From Rachicladosporium sp. CCFEE 5018 (lineage: Eukaryota > Ascomycota > Dothideomycetes > Cladosporiales > Cladosporiaceae): a DNA stretch of 64,000 nt. The notes below the pieces were generated by a model. The model did not search any database. It saw nothing but the letters and a program-made list of their open reading frames with translations, and was not told the DNA's origin. Position numbers and translations under genes: made by a program. Of the stretch, positions 32,081 to 42,595 are shown piece by piece; the first letter of the stretch is position 1; each line of letters starts with the position of its first letter. The stretch covers positions 220,883-284,882 of the forward strand of contig KZ111174.1 of assembly GCA_002077045.2 (NCBI GenBank). The letters are read 5' to 3'.

Positions 32081-33069
32081 CTAGCGGAATGTCAACGCCC
32101 TCCCGCTGAACACATTCGCCACATTCTGCTGCACGCTCTGAAACCTCGTCGCTCCACAAGCCTCGCTTTCGAGATGACCGAACAGCGCCGCGAGGGTCGT
32201 GAACTGCTTAGCGCAAGCCCGGCCAAAGCAGTGATAGATCTTCTGCTTATGCGTTGGTGAGTCGAGATGCTGGTTCAATGACATCAAGGTCTTGAAGTCG
32301 CGGTGGCAGTGGTAGCACTCGTACGCATGTCCGTTCCAGGACGCCGCGCTGGCGACATAGCTCTCATTGTCGTTTGTCTGCCAGCCGATCTGCTTTTTGG
32401 TGATGACGCCGCTAGTGTCGCGTTCACGGATCAGCTCGAGGATAGTCTTGCGGTTGAGATAGCGCGCGTGTGGGCAAGAGCCTGTTTCGAAGTGGTGCAT
32501 GAGTCCACTGGCGGCTGTGAAGGAGGCATTGCACTTGGGGCAGGTGATCCTGTTGCCACGATGGAAGCGACTGTTCATATGCTACAGTGCTAGGTCAGTA
32601 GGGTGAGCAAGGCCAAATAAGGGCTTATCGTACCATGCGGAGATTATTCTGCGTCGAAGTCAGCGAATGCGATACAAGATTGCTCGCAGGGTGATCATAC
32701 CTCATTCTGAAACCCACGATCGCAAGCCTGACAGTAATGCACCCTCCAATGACCCTCCTCGTCCATGTGCTCCCTGGCTTCTTGCTGAGTCCAGAAGCTG
32801 CGCCCACAGTGCGGCTCTTCACACTGATAGTGCTCGTCCGCTTCGTGCTCGTTTCGCTCCCAATCAGTTGAGAAGGCATCCTCGCAGGTGCCGCACTCGT
32901 AGCGCGGAGTCCAGTGGTTCAGAGCGTTCATATGCTGCCGGACGGCATGATGACTGGTGAAGGTACGTGAGCAGGTCTGACATTCAGGCCAGTGATCAAC
33001 AGCGTTCATGTGTTGGTTCGCTGAATCCTGGGTACGGAAGGTACGATCGCAGCATAGGCATTCTGCCAT
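32081..33069 (-). CDS. C2H2 zinc-finger protein with a 15-nt exon
   Basis: Exons 32701-33069, 32634-32648 (15 nt) and 32081-32581; introns of 52 nt each. The product is 294 aa. Zinc fingers are spread along the whole chain: M-A-E-C-L-C-C-D at the start, E-C-Q-T-C, Y-E-C-G-T-C, a Q-C-E-E-P-H-C-G finger, Y-C-Q-A-C, T-C-P-K-C, Y-E-C-Y-H-C and a last C-F-G-R-A-C finger. Most end in H-x5-H. Splicing restores N-N-L-R-M-H-M-N-S-R-F-H-R-G, the helix of the sixth finger, which supports the micro-exon. No activation domain or NLS stands out. This multi-finger build is common in ascomycetes and uncharacterised; it may bind DNA or RNA. Confidence 0.87.
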
Positions 33070-33760
33070 GTTGCCTTTCGCTGATGTACAAGAAGGGTGG
33101 GTATACGAAGGAAAGATAGCCCAGGGAGATAGAAAGGAGTGGAATCAAAGACCGTTTACAAAGGTTCAGCCTTTGATGCATGTTCGTTTGGGCAAACGGA
33201 GGTGCAGGGAACGGGAAGGAAATCGATGAAAGTGTGACCGTGTTACCGAGAAGGGAGACTGTGCCAACAAGCAGGGCAAAAGTCGACAAGCTGTCGAGGG
33301 GGACCTCGAACGCTGGTTTCGAGTCCATTCTTCTGAAATCGCGGTTTGGGCACTGTTGGGGTCTTCGGAAATCTGCTATGTACTGAACTGCGATTGCGCC
33401 CTCGAGACGATGGGAGTAGTCTAGTTGTCATGCCGGTCATGAGTATTAAACTGCCTTGTATCCCGGTGATATCGATTTCTCTGTCTTCGTATGAGGGACG
33501 TGTATGTGTACGGTTATGGTTATGGGAGCCCTCGAAATGGAGTTCGGGTCATTCTCGGGTTCCTGCGCTAGCGTCGGTGAACAAACGCGCTTAGCACGTC
33601 GGGCAAGCACGACCATGACACGCTTCACCATCGAGACCAGTGCTGTAAACTTCGCTCGTTATTCCCTTGGGCAGGTCCAGTGCAAGATCGCGGCGTTGTC
33701 TACTCAGCGATCTGATACTGTTGCCATAGGTCCGCACCATTTACAAGATCTGCTACGAAG
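33070..33760. promoter_or_regulatory. Divergent promoter region, zinc finger / APN1
   Basis: A 691-bp interval between divergent genes. No specific site recognised; short frames only. Confidence 0.4.
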
Positions 33761-35406
33761 ATGCCCAAGCGCAAGACGCTACCCGATCCAAGCGATGAGG
33801 ACTCGGGTCTGTCTTCGGCGCCAGAGAATATCGACGAGAGTGCCTCATTAGTAGTGAACGCCGGCTCTGCCATCTCTCCGCCACCTGCGAAGAAGAGGAA
33901 GACTACAGTCAAGTCAAAGATCGTGAAGCACGAGATCATCGAGGGTGACGCGATCGACGGGGGGCGGCCAGCAGGCGCAAAGCCGAAAAGAAAGGCTGCC
34001 GCGAAGAAAGTGAAGGCCGAGATTGTTGAGACTGCTACCGAAGAGGAGACTGTCGAGGGTGCGGCCGATGCAAGCGAGACGCCGAAGGTCAAGAAACGCT
34101 CTACCAAGAAAGCGGCAATCATATTTGAGACCAAAGCAGACGAGGGCGGGGAAGCGACGCCGAAGGTCGTCCGCAAGCGGAAGACCAAGGAGGAGAAGGA
34201 AGCAGAAGCGATGCCACTTGCTGCGCGGACGATCGGGCATAAGCTCTTCATTGGAGCACACATCAGCAGTGCAGGAGGTCAGTCTTGTAGCTTTCATAGT
34301 CAACCAAAGCATCTCAACTTACACACCTTGAAGGCGTCCAGAATGCTCCAGTGAACAGCGTTCACATTGGCGCCAATGCCTTCGCCCTTTTCCTGAAGTC
34401 GCAACGCAAATGGGTGAATCCACCTCTAGTCGACGAAGTAGCCTCGTCCTTTCACCACCATTGCAAATCCCACGCCTACGATCAGACCAAGCATGTAGTA
34501 CCCCACGGCTCATACCTAGTCAACCTCGCCCACACAGACGCAGATCGCACGAAACAAGCCTACGACGCCTTCCTCGATGACCTACAACGCTGCGAACGCC
34601 TCGGCATAAAGCTCTACAACTTCCACCCTGGCGTCGCGAACTCCACTAACGGCGATCGCGCAAAAGCCATAGCACATCTAGCTAGCAACATCAACCGCGC
34701 CCATGCAGCGACCTCAACCGTCGTGACGCTGCTGGAGAACATGGCGGCAGGTGGCAATGTCCTAGGTTCAACCTTCGAAGACCTCCGCGACACTATCGCA
34801 CTGGTCGATAACAAAGATCGCGTGGGCGTTTGTCTAGATACTTGTCATGCGCTCGCAGCAGGCTGGGATCTCCGCACGCCGGAAGCTTTCAAAGCCACGA
34901 TGGACTCTTTCGATGAAAAGGTCGGGATGAAGTATCTAAAAGCAATGCATATCAACGACTCCAAAGCACCTTTCAACTCCCGTCGCGATCTCCACGCCAA
35001 TATCGGCACCGGCTTCCTCGGCCTCCGTGCGTTTCACAACGTCGTCAATGAACCTCGTTTCGAAGGTCTACCCTTGATTTTGGAAACGCCCATCGAAGTG
35101 AAGGACGCCGATGGCAACAACATCAAAGACGACAAGGGAAAGGACAAGGAGGACAAGCAGATCTGGGCTACTGAAATCAAGCTGCTAGAGAGTCTTGTCG
35201 GGATGGATGTGGAGAGCGAGGAGTTTCTGAGGTTAGAGAGGGAGCTGGCTAGGAAGGGGGAGCCGGAGAGGAGGAGGCTGCAGGAGCAGATTGATAGGAA
35301 GGGGGAGAAGGAGGCGAAGAAGAAGATTAAGGCGGAGGGGAAGGGGGAGAAGGGGAAGAAGGGCAAGGAGGAAAGTGAGAGTGAGCTGAGCGAGGAGGAG
35401 GAGTAG
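33761..35406 (+). CDS. APN1: Class II AP endonuclease (endonuclease IV family)
   Basis: Exons 33761-34277 and 34334-35406; the 56-nt intron has GTCAGT..GAAG ends and rejoins S-S-A-G-G-V-Q-N-A. The product is 529 aa. It cleaves DNA at abasic sites and removes 3' blocks in base-excision repair. The TIM-barrel core (about residues 160-445) shows the zinc ligands in order: N-F-H-P-G, L-L-E-N, C-L-D-T-C-H, M-H-I-N-D-S-K, D-L-H-A-N-I-G and L-I-L-E-T-P. The N-terminal ~155 residues are Lys/Glu-rich with K-K-R-K-T and V-R-K-R-K-T-K (nuclear signals). The C-terminal ~85 residues are a highly charged Lys/Glu tail. Both extensions are longer than in yeast Apn1 (367 aa) but usual in filamentous fungi. 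Confidence 0.95.
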
Positions 35407-35579
35407 ACGTGGGTGGTCTTGTCAGTGTATGAGTACTTGTGTTATGTGTGTATATAAGCTACCTCATGTTACCTCGGCGATTCCAGGAGTCTGGAGCGCC
35501 TGAAGCTAGATTTGTTGGCATAACGAGTGCCACTCTAGCCCTCTTGAACGGTACTACTTAATGGCTGCTCCATATTCAG

Positions 35580-36356
35580 TTAGTAGTACTCTCCTTCCTC
35601 CCCAGCTTCATTCGTACGCATCCAACACGCTTTACCCCCCAGCGATGATTCAGACCTATGCAGAGCCACGGCTTTAGCCAACACCGTATTGCCGACGAAA
35701 GGGTACTCCTGATCGTGTGGTCTAGCAAGCTTTCTGAAACCACTCTCGATCATTAGCCAGATCTCTGGACAGGTGAATACATCTACAGAAGTCCAATGCA
35801 ATGCCTTGCCTTTCCTTCCAAGGTGGTGTTCCATGATCAGCTCCCCAATATACCGCTGTGCGTGAAACCTCCTCACGGCTCCTATGTACAGGCTATCGGC
35901 TGCTTCGGACCCTTCAATTATGTGCAGCCTCAGGCGCGTGATGTTGAGCAATTCCACTGCCAGACGAGATATGATACTGCGCGTCGCAAATCTGTATCTA
36001 TAGCTGCCTGGAAAGCAGACTTCGACGTTTCGGACACTCGCCAGATTTGCAGGCCTGACTGAATTGAGGAATGCCCGCGCTCGTTCGAAGTGACAGAAGA
36101 CAAACGTCGCGTTCCGGTACAGAGTCTCTGATGCTTCGGCTCCGATCCGCTTGTTCACGAGTAGAGGAGCGATCAGCTGCGGAGAATGTTGACTGTTGAA
36201 GATTCTACGACCTCGAAGCAGAGTGCTACGATTAAGGCGCGCCTCGGGTTTGAGCGCCACAAGGATGTGTTCGGAATAAAGTAGCTGTATGATCTCGTTG
36301 ACGAGTTCGGCGGGTAGCATTTCGAGTAGGTTGATAGAGAAGTTCGACGAGTCCAT
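35580..36356 (-). CDS. F-box-like (DUF7730-type) hypothetical protein
   Basis: Intronless, 258 aa. After ten residues comes L-E-M-L-P-A-E-L-V-N-E-I-I-Q-L-L-Y, an F-box-like helix. It is followed by L-L-V-N-K-R-I-G-A-E-A-S-E-T-L-Y-R-N-A-T-F, the block seen in the large group of fungal orphan F-box/DUF7730 proteins. No leucine-rich or WD repeats follow. If it binds Skp1 it could be a ubiquitin-ligase adaptor, but that is unproven. The 3' end faces APN1 (173 bp between stops). Confidence 0.75.
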   Translation of the reverse strand: MDSSNFSINLLEMLPAELVNEIIQLLYSEHILVALKPEARLNRSTLLRGRRIFNSQHSPQLIAPLLVNKRIGAEASETLYRNATFVFCHFERARAFLNSVRPANLASVRNVEVCFPGSYRYRFATRSIISRLAVELLNITRLRLHIIEGSEAADSLYIGAVRRFHAQRYIGELIMEHHLGRKGKALHWTSVDVFTCPEIWLMIESGFRKLARPHDQEYPFVGNTVLAKAVALHRSESSLGGKACWMRTNEAGEEGEYY

Positions 36357-37084
36357 GACTTACGGAACAGCTCGACGAAATGTAATGTCTCCGAAATTTG
36401 GAGGCTCTGTGGATTCAGCCCTGGACAATCTTAGGACGGATCGAAGAACGCGGCCAATCCAGTCCAGTGATCGTTTAAGGCCAGTGGATTTGACAGAGAT
36501 TTCCTGCGTAAAGACGACGCTTGTCAATTTGCTCTCGGTGCTACCTCAAAATTGAACATAACAAGTTGGTCGTGAAAGACGTCCTTGAGTCAATCGCTTC
36601 TCGGCCACTATCGCGCTGCCAAAGGGTCAGCATACTGGAAGACCCGTCTGACTCCCTCGCGCCTCTAAATGGTCCACAGAGGTCCATGTCTCTGCCATCC
36701 GCACGACGAAGGCCTTCGCGACAAGACTTTCTTCCAGTGTGTGTGCAGATATAGCACATCTTGATGAACTGTAGCACCTCCAGCAATGAAAGGGTAAGAG
36801 CAGTCCTCGCCTCGAGTCGATCGAAAGCTTGGTAGCGGCTTGGCTCCAGAGATAAGCCTTCCACAAGCCTTCCAGATCGGCGCTCGAACTTAACCTCGTA
36901 CCTCTTTCTCAAGCCGGTGTTGTTCTCTCGATGATTATCTCTTGATATGACTGTCTCACTGGACGCAGTCAATGATAGCGTGGTGGAATGTAGTCTACAA
37001 TCGAGGTGCCACGTCGGCGCGATGACGCAATGTGGCATGTTGCTTGCTGCACCTTGCCCCACGTGGTCAATGAGTCTAGAACCT
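36357..37084. other. Intergenic, divergent genes
   Basis: Between the F-box-like gene (minus) and the WW-domain gene (plus). A 173-codon minus-strand frame (36541-37062) has no recognisable domain and I do not accept it as a gene. Confidence 0.4.
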
Positions 37085-37200
37085 TTGCTCTTTCCTTACT
37101 TCGAGCTCACTTCAACTCTGAGCCTATCACTTTGCTACTCTTCCCCAATCTTCACCTACTCTTCATCTCAGTCTATCACTCCCATTCCCCATCCAACCGA
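37085..37200 (+). promoter_or_regulatory. Pyrimidine-rich leader of the WW-domain gene
   Basis: About 115 nt strongly enriched in C and T (repeated ctt, tcact, cccattcccc) directly before the ATG at 37202. Such CT tracts commonly mark transcription starts of well-expressed fungal genes. Confidence 0.4.
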
Positions 37201-37201
37201 C

Positions 37202-38191
37202 ATGGCAGGCTTCCTCGAAAAGATGGCCGAGAACTTCATGGGTGGTCACAACAATGAACAACAGCAGCCTGCGAACTACAATCAGCCAGGTGGTAGCTAC
37301 GGCCAAACTTACGGCAACAACGCACCACCTCAGCCTCCCTATCCCTGGGTAGCCCGCTGGGACGACCGCGAGAATCGCCACATTTACATCAACGAGCAGA
37401 CCGGCGAGAGGACGTTTCAGTTTCCTAGTGGTGGGTACGGTGGGCAGCAGGGCGGGTACGGTGGAGGTCAGCAGGGCGGGTACGGTGGAGGTCAGCAGGG
37501 CGGCTATGGAGGGCAGCAGGGCTACGGTGGTCAGCAGGGCGGCTATGGGAGTGGCTACGCTCAGGAGGAGCAGAAGAAGGGTGGGCATGGGTTGGCCTAT
37601 GGGCTGGGAGGTGCGGCGTTGGGACTGGGAGCTGGGGCGTTGGCTATGCATGAGGGTGAGGAGTTGAGTGAGTGTTCCTCCCTGAAGGGAACTTGGATAT
37701 GACGAAGCTGACCAACACTCGTAGAGCAAGATTGGGACGGCGACAAGCGGCGCTGGGAGAACGATGCTGAGAACTTCCCCGAGAACGCTGCGCAGTATGT
37801 CCCCTCTTGTGCCTAATTCGGTGTTCATCTTACTGACTGGTTGTAATTAGGTGGACCGGCAACAAAGTCGGCGAGGTGGAGGACATCCCTCAGGATATCG
37901 AGGGTGGCATCGATCGCTTCGACGGTCGCGTCGAGCAGAAGTGGGACAACGCGGTTGACGATGTTGAGGATGCTCCCGAGAATGTGGCGAACGTAAGTCT
38001 TATTCTCTTGCGCCATTGCTAAGGAGAAGCTAACATCGTCTCAGTGGGCCGGCGATAAGGTTGGCGACGTCGAGCGCTTCGGCGACGACGTGGATCGCTT
38101 CGGCGACGACGTGGATCGCTTCGGCGATCGTGTCGACGATTCGTACGATGCTGGCCGGAACGAGGGTCGCTACGGAGATGACGATTACTGA
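37202..38191 (+). CDS. WW-domain protein with Gly/Gln/Tyr repeats
   Basis: Exons 37202-37667, 37725-37794, 37851-37992 and 38045-38191; the product is 274 aa. A WW domain lies at about residues 45-75 (P-Y-P-W-V-A-R-W-D through Y-I-N-E-Q-T-G-E-R-T-F-Q-F-P). Then come five to six Q-Q-G-G-Y-G-G repeats (about residues 80-118) and a Gly/Ala/Leu segment (G-L-G-G-A-A-L-G-L-G-A-G-A-L-A) resembling a glycine zipper. The tail is acidic and basic, with W-x-x-D/N-K-V-G-D/E-V repeats and R-F-G-D-D-V-D units. WW plus Gly zipper plus such tails occur in uncharacterised ascomycete proteins; a role in membrane or condensate association is inference. The first donor is ambiguous (GTGAGT at 37668 chosen over GTGAGG at 37656). 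Confidence 0.83.
37430..37555 (+). repeat. Coding minisatellite (QQGGYGG)
   Basis: About five imperfect tandem units of 15-24 nt (core cagcagggcgg followed by tacggtgg) inside exon 1 of the WW gene, encoding Q-Q-G-G-Y-G-G-G. All unit differences seen keep the reading frame. Confidence 0.85.
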
Positions 38192-38504
38192 GCTGCTCGG
38201 ACACTCGGAGCGGCGTAATTCCGAGTCGCCAAAGGGCTGACATGCAGCATGATGCTACAGCCACCCTGCGAATCTACAGTGGCCAAGTGGTTTTCTTGAT
38301 GTCGGCTCCAGTCCGGGAGCCTGACTGGCTATGGCGATGATGGAGTTCAGCACAGCTTGAGCTACCACAAGACTGCCTTGCGGCGTGTCGGGCTTATCCA
38401 GCACGGCACTTGTGGTGTGCTCGTTCTCCTTGGGGATTCGGGAAACGGCTTGCACTTCAATGGTCTTAGATCAGGTGCCTCATTGGCACGATCACAAAGC
38501 CGGG
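38192..38504. other. Intergenic, convergent
   Basis: 313 bp between the WW gene and SPC34 3' ends. Nothing recognised. Confidence 0.5.
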
Positions 38505-39242
38505 TCACCTCATCAACCCTCCCAGGTCCCTCTCCATCCCCGTAACTCGTTCTTCCAGACCCCTCTTCTTCCTCTCAAGCTCCCTGACCTCCTCTTCCTC
38601 CCTCTCCAGATCCTCCTTCGTCATCACCTGACTCTCATCTCCATCACCATCCTGCTCAGTCTCCACGCCAGCTCCGCCCTCGTCACCACTCTCCCACCGT
38701 CCCTTCATCCTCTCGAGCTCCCTCGTCTGCCTCGCCACTCTCTCCTCATAATGCGCCACATTGGCCTCGAGCTGCTGCTGCCGTCTCCGCAGCTCGGACA
38801 TCCGTGCCGCGGCGCCAGGAACGGGGTAGACAGCTGCCAGTTTCTCGGCACCTTGGAGTAAGACTTCGACGTCGATCTCGCCTTTCGGCCTTGACCCGGC
38901 TTCCGGACGACGCGTAGCTTGATACAGATCCCCACCAAGGACGGCAGCAACAGCTTTGTTCTTCGGCTGACGGGCTGTGTATGCCGGGTGAACCGTCGCT
39001 CGTCGAGCTGCCTGGGTCGCGGGCTGGCTGTAGTCTGTAGCTGCAGGCTTCTGAGGCAGAGATGGGGCTGCGAGATGGTACAAGGCACGTTCGTGGGCCT
39101 CAGTATCGCGAATCAAAGCGGTGATGTCGTGGGTCGAGAGAAGGGCATTTGCGAAGATTTTTGGGCCAGGAAAGGAGAGCTCAGCTATGGAAGTGGAGCA
39201 CAGTGATATCTGCTCCAGGTGGGAGGAGAGCAGAGATGCCAT
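38505..39242 (-). CDS. SPC34: DASH complex subunit Spc34
   Basis: Intronless, 245 aa from the ATG at 39242. The frame also opens 26 codons upstream at 39320, but homologous Spc34 proteins start at the S-L-L-x-S-H-L-E-Q-I-S block. That block is followed by P-K-I-F-A-N-A-L-L and H-D-I-T-A-L-I-R-D-T-E-x-H-E-R-A-L, diagnostic of Spc34. The C-terminal ~105 residues are coiled coil (R-M-S-E-L-R-R-R-Q-Q-Q-L-E) with a Gly/Glu/Asp-rich break. Spc34 is part of the DASH/Dam1 ring that couples kinetochores to microtubules. Divergent from RPN3. Confidence 0.93.
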   Translation of the reverse strand: MASLLSSHLEQISLCSTSIAELSFPGPKIFANALLSTHDITALIRDTEAHERALYHLAAPSLPQKPAATDYSQPATQAARRATVHPAYTARQPKNKAVAAVLGGDLYQATRRPEAGSRPKGEIDVEVLLQGAEKLAAVYPVPGAAARMSELRRRQQQLEANVAHYEERVARQTRELERMKGRWESGDEGGAGVETEQDGDGDESQVMTKEDLEREEEEVRELERKKRGLEERVTGMERDLGGLMR

Positions 39243-39602
39243 CGTTGGTGTTAGCCAATGCTTGCTGCCAAACCCAACGCCAGATCCTGATGCAAGGAGG
39301 GTTGTTCCAGATACCTCCAAGTAGACCGGTCCTTCTTTCCAGCAATCAGAGAGACCGGCAAGTCAGCTACAGAGCGGCTCGGTAGCACTCTCCAGCAGCA
39401 AATGTCTACGAACACATGATCTGCACAACATGAGTGAAGTGAAGTCGCGTCTGAGCGCGTCGCTGACATAATGAGACCTCAGAGCTCTAGGCGGAATGAG
39501 GCCGCGTCTTGGCTTCGTGAGCGCTGGCTGGAACATCACTGGACTGCACGCGACAACACACACAATACTACACATTTACCTCCTCTCCTCACACACCTCA
39601 GC
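39243..39602. promoter_or_regulatory. Divergent promoter region, SPC34 / RPN3
   Basis: 360 bp between the two starts. No specific site recognised. Confidence 0.4.
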
Positions 39603-41233
39603 ATGGCGGACAAGATGGACATCGATGGCGTCAATGGCGAGAAGCAGGCCGAAGCCGTCGCCCCAGTCCAAGAGAAGCCCGTTGAGCGCAGTGCGTACAC
39701 CTGCGTTGCCTCACGCTGAAGATACCCATATTGATCAATCGCGTCTAGTAATCACCGACAACTTCATTCTATTAGCGCAAGCCGTCGAGACGTTCGATGC
39801 GCGCTTCACACTCCGCGCTTTGCGGTCGATATCGACCGTCCGGAAGGCAAAGAACACGCCCGCGCCCATCCTGCATGGTATAAGAACAGCATTTCCGAAG
39901 CCAGACTTTCCCGCGCGGAAGGTGCTGGAGTCGGTCTTGCCACAGAAGGGAGAGGCACTGCAGAATGGATCGAGTACGCCGGTCAAGGGTGGAGATGAGG
40001 AGGTGATACCCGAGATCTGGTCGTATTTGGGCGTGCTGGTGCAGGTATGTGGAGTGATGAGAGCGAATGAAGTCAGGAACACAACGCTTATCAGTGCAGG
40101 TCTACCTCTACGACACACAGCAATACCAGAAAGGCGCGGACTTCAGCGATAAGTTCGTTGATAAGCTACGAAGCTTCAACCGGAGAACACTCGACCCGAT
40201 AGGTGCCAAAGCGTACTTCTACTACTCACTCTTCCATGAGCAGCTCGATCCGAAGCCACCATCACGACAGTCGCCGGTCATCGAAATTCGGCCGAAGCTG
40301 CTGCAAGCACAGAGATCTGCCGTCATTCGAAAGGACGCCGACACTGAGGCGGCTGTCACAGTACTTCTGCTTCGCAGCTACATCTCCACAGCCGACATCA
40401 CCCAGGCCGATCTTCTCATCGCACAAACTCAATTCCCTTCCACAGCATCGAACAACCAAGTCTGCCGCTACCTCTACTACCTCGGCCGAGTGCGCGCCAT
40501 TCAGCTCGCGTACACACAAGCCCAAGAGCACCTCGTCTCCGCAACCCGCAAATCTCCTACATCCGGTCCGGCAATAGGCTTCTACCAGCAAGCTACAAAG
40601 CTCCTCATCGTTGTCGAGCTCCTCATGGGCGACATCCCCGAACGCTCGCTCTTCCGCCAACCCCAACTCGAATCCGCACTCTACCCCTACCTCAAGCTCG
40701 TCCAAGCAGTGCGCGTTGGCGATCTGGAGGCCTTCCTCAAATGCGTCGAAACGCACTCCGCTCAATTCCGCAAAGACGGCACATTCACTCTGATCCAACG
40801 CCTTCGTCAAAACGTCATCAAAACCGGCGTCCGCATGCTCTCGCTCTCTTACTCCCGCATCTCCCTGCGCGACATTTGCACCCGCCTGCACATTTCCTCC
40901 GAAGAGTCAGCAGAATACATCACTGCCAAAGCCATCCGCGACGGCGTGATCGAGGCCTCGCTAGACCACCAGAACGGACACATGCTCACGACGCCTCCGA
41001 AAGACGCTTACGGTACCACGGAGCCTAGTGAGGCCTTCCATGCTAGGATCTCGGCTTTGCTGGGAATGCGGGATGAGTGTGTGATGGCTATGAGGTACCC
41101 GATGCATAAGCATAAGCAAGAGATTGCTGAAGCTGCCAAGGCGAGGGAGAGGGAGAGGGAGATTGCGAAGGAGATTATTGAGGGTGAGGGGGATGTGGAT
41201 GAAGGGGATGAAGGAGGTTTTGAGGGAATGTGA
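39603..41233 (+). CDS. RPN3: 26S proteasome regulatory subunit Rpn3
   Basis: Exons 39603-39690, 39749-40044 and 40100-41233; introns of 58 and 55 nt. The product is 505 aa. It is a non-ATPase lid subunit of the 19S regulatory particle. The N-terminus is M-A-D-K-M-D-I-D; then I-T-D-N-F-I-L-L-A-Q-A-V and F-D-A-R-F-T-L-R-A-L-R-S-I are the Rpn3 signature. The middle is helical and TPR-like. The PCI domain occupies about residues 300-440, with I-S-L-R-D-I-C and A-E-Y-I-T-A-K-A-I-R-D-G-V-I-E-A. The Lys/Glu/Asp-rich C-terminus with R-Y-P-x-H-K-H-K-Q is typical. The first donor (A|GTGCGT) is non-ideal but is the only one found that keeps frame. Confidence 0.94.
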
Positions 41234-41399
41234 GGAGTGTCGTGCGACGATGAAGTGGCCGAAACGGCACCGGCACTGAAGATCCTAGCCAGAACAATGG
41301 AAGGTATGTACTCATAGACGACGCAGCAGCAGCTAATCAGCAACAATGCATATTGTAACTTCCGATCATAGCATACATGGCCCGTCCCATCGTCAACCT

Positions 41400-41707
41400 T
41401 CACTCTACCTCCAGTACTCGAGCAAACGGCATTGCTATTTCTGCATCCGGCCAGCCATGCATTTCGATATCCTCCAGCATATAGGTTGCGCGTCTCGAGC
41501 GGCGACGAGGTGAATAACGGAAGCGGCCGTGATATAGCGGCCGTGTAGGTGGAGTGTGATCTGCTCGTGATTGGTGAGCCTACATCCATCCGCGCCTTGG
41601 ACACATAACTTACGACTGCGATATCGAATTGCAACAAAGATCGTGGCGATGGCGAGTAGGGACCCGATGAGGCCGAAGAGGAGTTGGACGAGGGTGTCTT
41701 GGTCCAT
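41400..41707 (-). CDS. MDQDT-family small membrane protein, copy A
   Basis: Exon 1 is 41614-41707 (94 nt), exon 2 is 41400-41560 (161 nt); the 53-nt phase-1 intron runs from GTAAGT to GAGCAG. The product is 84 aa. Residues 1-5 are M-D-Q-D-T. Residues ~7-28 form one transmembrane helix (L-L-F-G-L-I-G-S-L-L-A). A short basic R-Y-R-S lies at the splice. Exon 2 supplies a His/Pro-rich spacer, then R-R-R-S-R-R, M-L-E-D-I-E and H-G-W-P-D, ending V-L-E-V-E. The positive-inside rule predicts N-outside, C-cytosolic. Copies C and D have the same exon sizes, phase and total length, and copy B the same exon footprint, which strongly supports this model. A TATATA lies 106 nt upstream (41813-41818). No known family recognised. 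Confidence 0.8.
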
Positions 41708-41812
41708 CTTCTTGCCCGACACGGAGACCAAGACCGCCCGATCTGATTCGATAAAAGCTTCGACAAAAGCCTGCTTTGGTACAGAAGTCGAACACGCCTC
41801 CGCGATGTGTGG

Positions 41813-41818
41813 TATATA
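41813..41818 (-). promoter_or_regulatory. TATA element of copy A
   Basis: A self-complementary TATATA about 106 nt upstream of the copy-A ATG. Position fits a core promoter; inferred. Confidence 0.35.
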
Positions 41819-42396
41819 CGATTGGTCCCCAGATTCTATGAGAGCAATCAAGTCAGCAACAATGATACTCGATCCACGGACGTCCCATGATCCCCCCCGT
41901 CATACACGCCAAAATGGACCCAAGTTATACCTCAGGCGTGAAGCGCAGCCAGGCCGCTCAGCGCGTGGTATGGGAATGACACTAGCTTCTGAGTGACTGA
42001 TCCAGCGATTGCATTGCGTGTTACCTGTCGCGCATCGAGTCAGTATGTACACTAGTCGCATGGGTCAAAGTTCGTTCCAAATAACACGCGTATGAACGAA
42101 TATGTAGTCCATTTAAGGGATAGCAAGTAGATAGACTTACCAGCAACTCTGAGGACGGGTACCAGTGCAATCTCAAAGAGGTCCTCGAATTCAGACATCA
42201 TAAGAAGCTCCGGAGAGGCTGGGTGCTTTACTTCTCATAAGTCTTGCTGCTCTCCGGTGCTTAGCAACATGTCCTGACCCAAGTGCTCTTGCAGGTTGTT
42301 CTCGGCTCTTTTCGTTGATGCATCTCACGCTAGCAGCTCAGGCAACAGTTGCCAACCCTGTCATTTTTGACGCGGACGACAATGGAGCGGGTCGCC
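41819..42396. other. Intergenic, accessory region
   Basis: Between copy A and the 94-bp tandem repeat. It ends with a short frame from an ATG at 42318 that runs into the repeat up to a GTGAGT. No supported gene. Confidence 0.4.
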
Positions 42397-42595
42397 AGGA
42401 CTCAGCCTTCAACAAATACAGTCGAGGGCTGTCGATCCATCGCGCGGATACAGAAGAAGCCGTCAGGTGAGTGTGCAGGCATGTGTGGTCAGGACTCAGC
42501 CTTCGACGAAAACGCACGGCGGTCGAGGGCTGTCGATCCATCGCGCGGACACAGAAGATGCCGTTAGGTGAGTGTGCGGGCATGTGTCGTCACAA
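42397..42595. repeat. 94-bp tandem duplication
   Basis: Two adjacent copies begin aggactcagccttc at 42397 and 42491. They share gtcgagggctgtcgatccat, cgcgcgga-acagaaga and ggtgagtgtgc, and the second carries about 7 extra bases. Each copy ends in a potential splice donor (GTGAGTG). In the first copy, a frame from 42318 stays open up to that donor (50 codons); in the second the extra bases shift it. Confidence 0.75.

Noticed and set aside
36541..37062. 173-codon minus-strand frame in the F-box/WW intergenic region
   Set aside because: No recognisable domain, odd composition, and it overlaps the likely WW-gene promoter.
37163..37828. Minus-strand frame (221 codons) rich in Leu/Ala/Val opposite the WW gene
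   Set aside because: Reverse reading of the Gly/Gln repeats; the plus-strand WW domain and splice sites are convincing.
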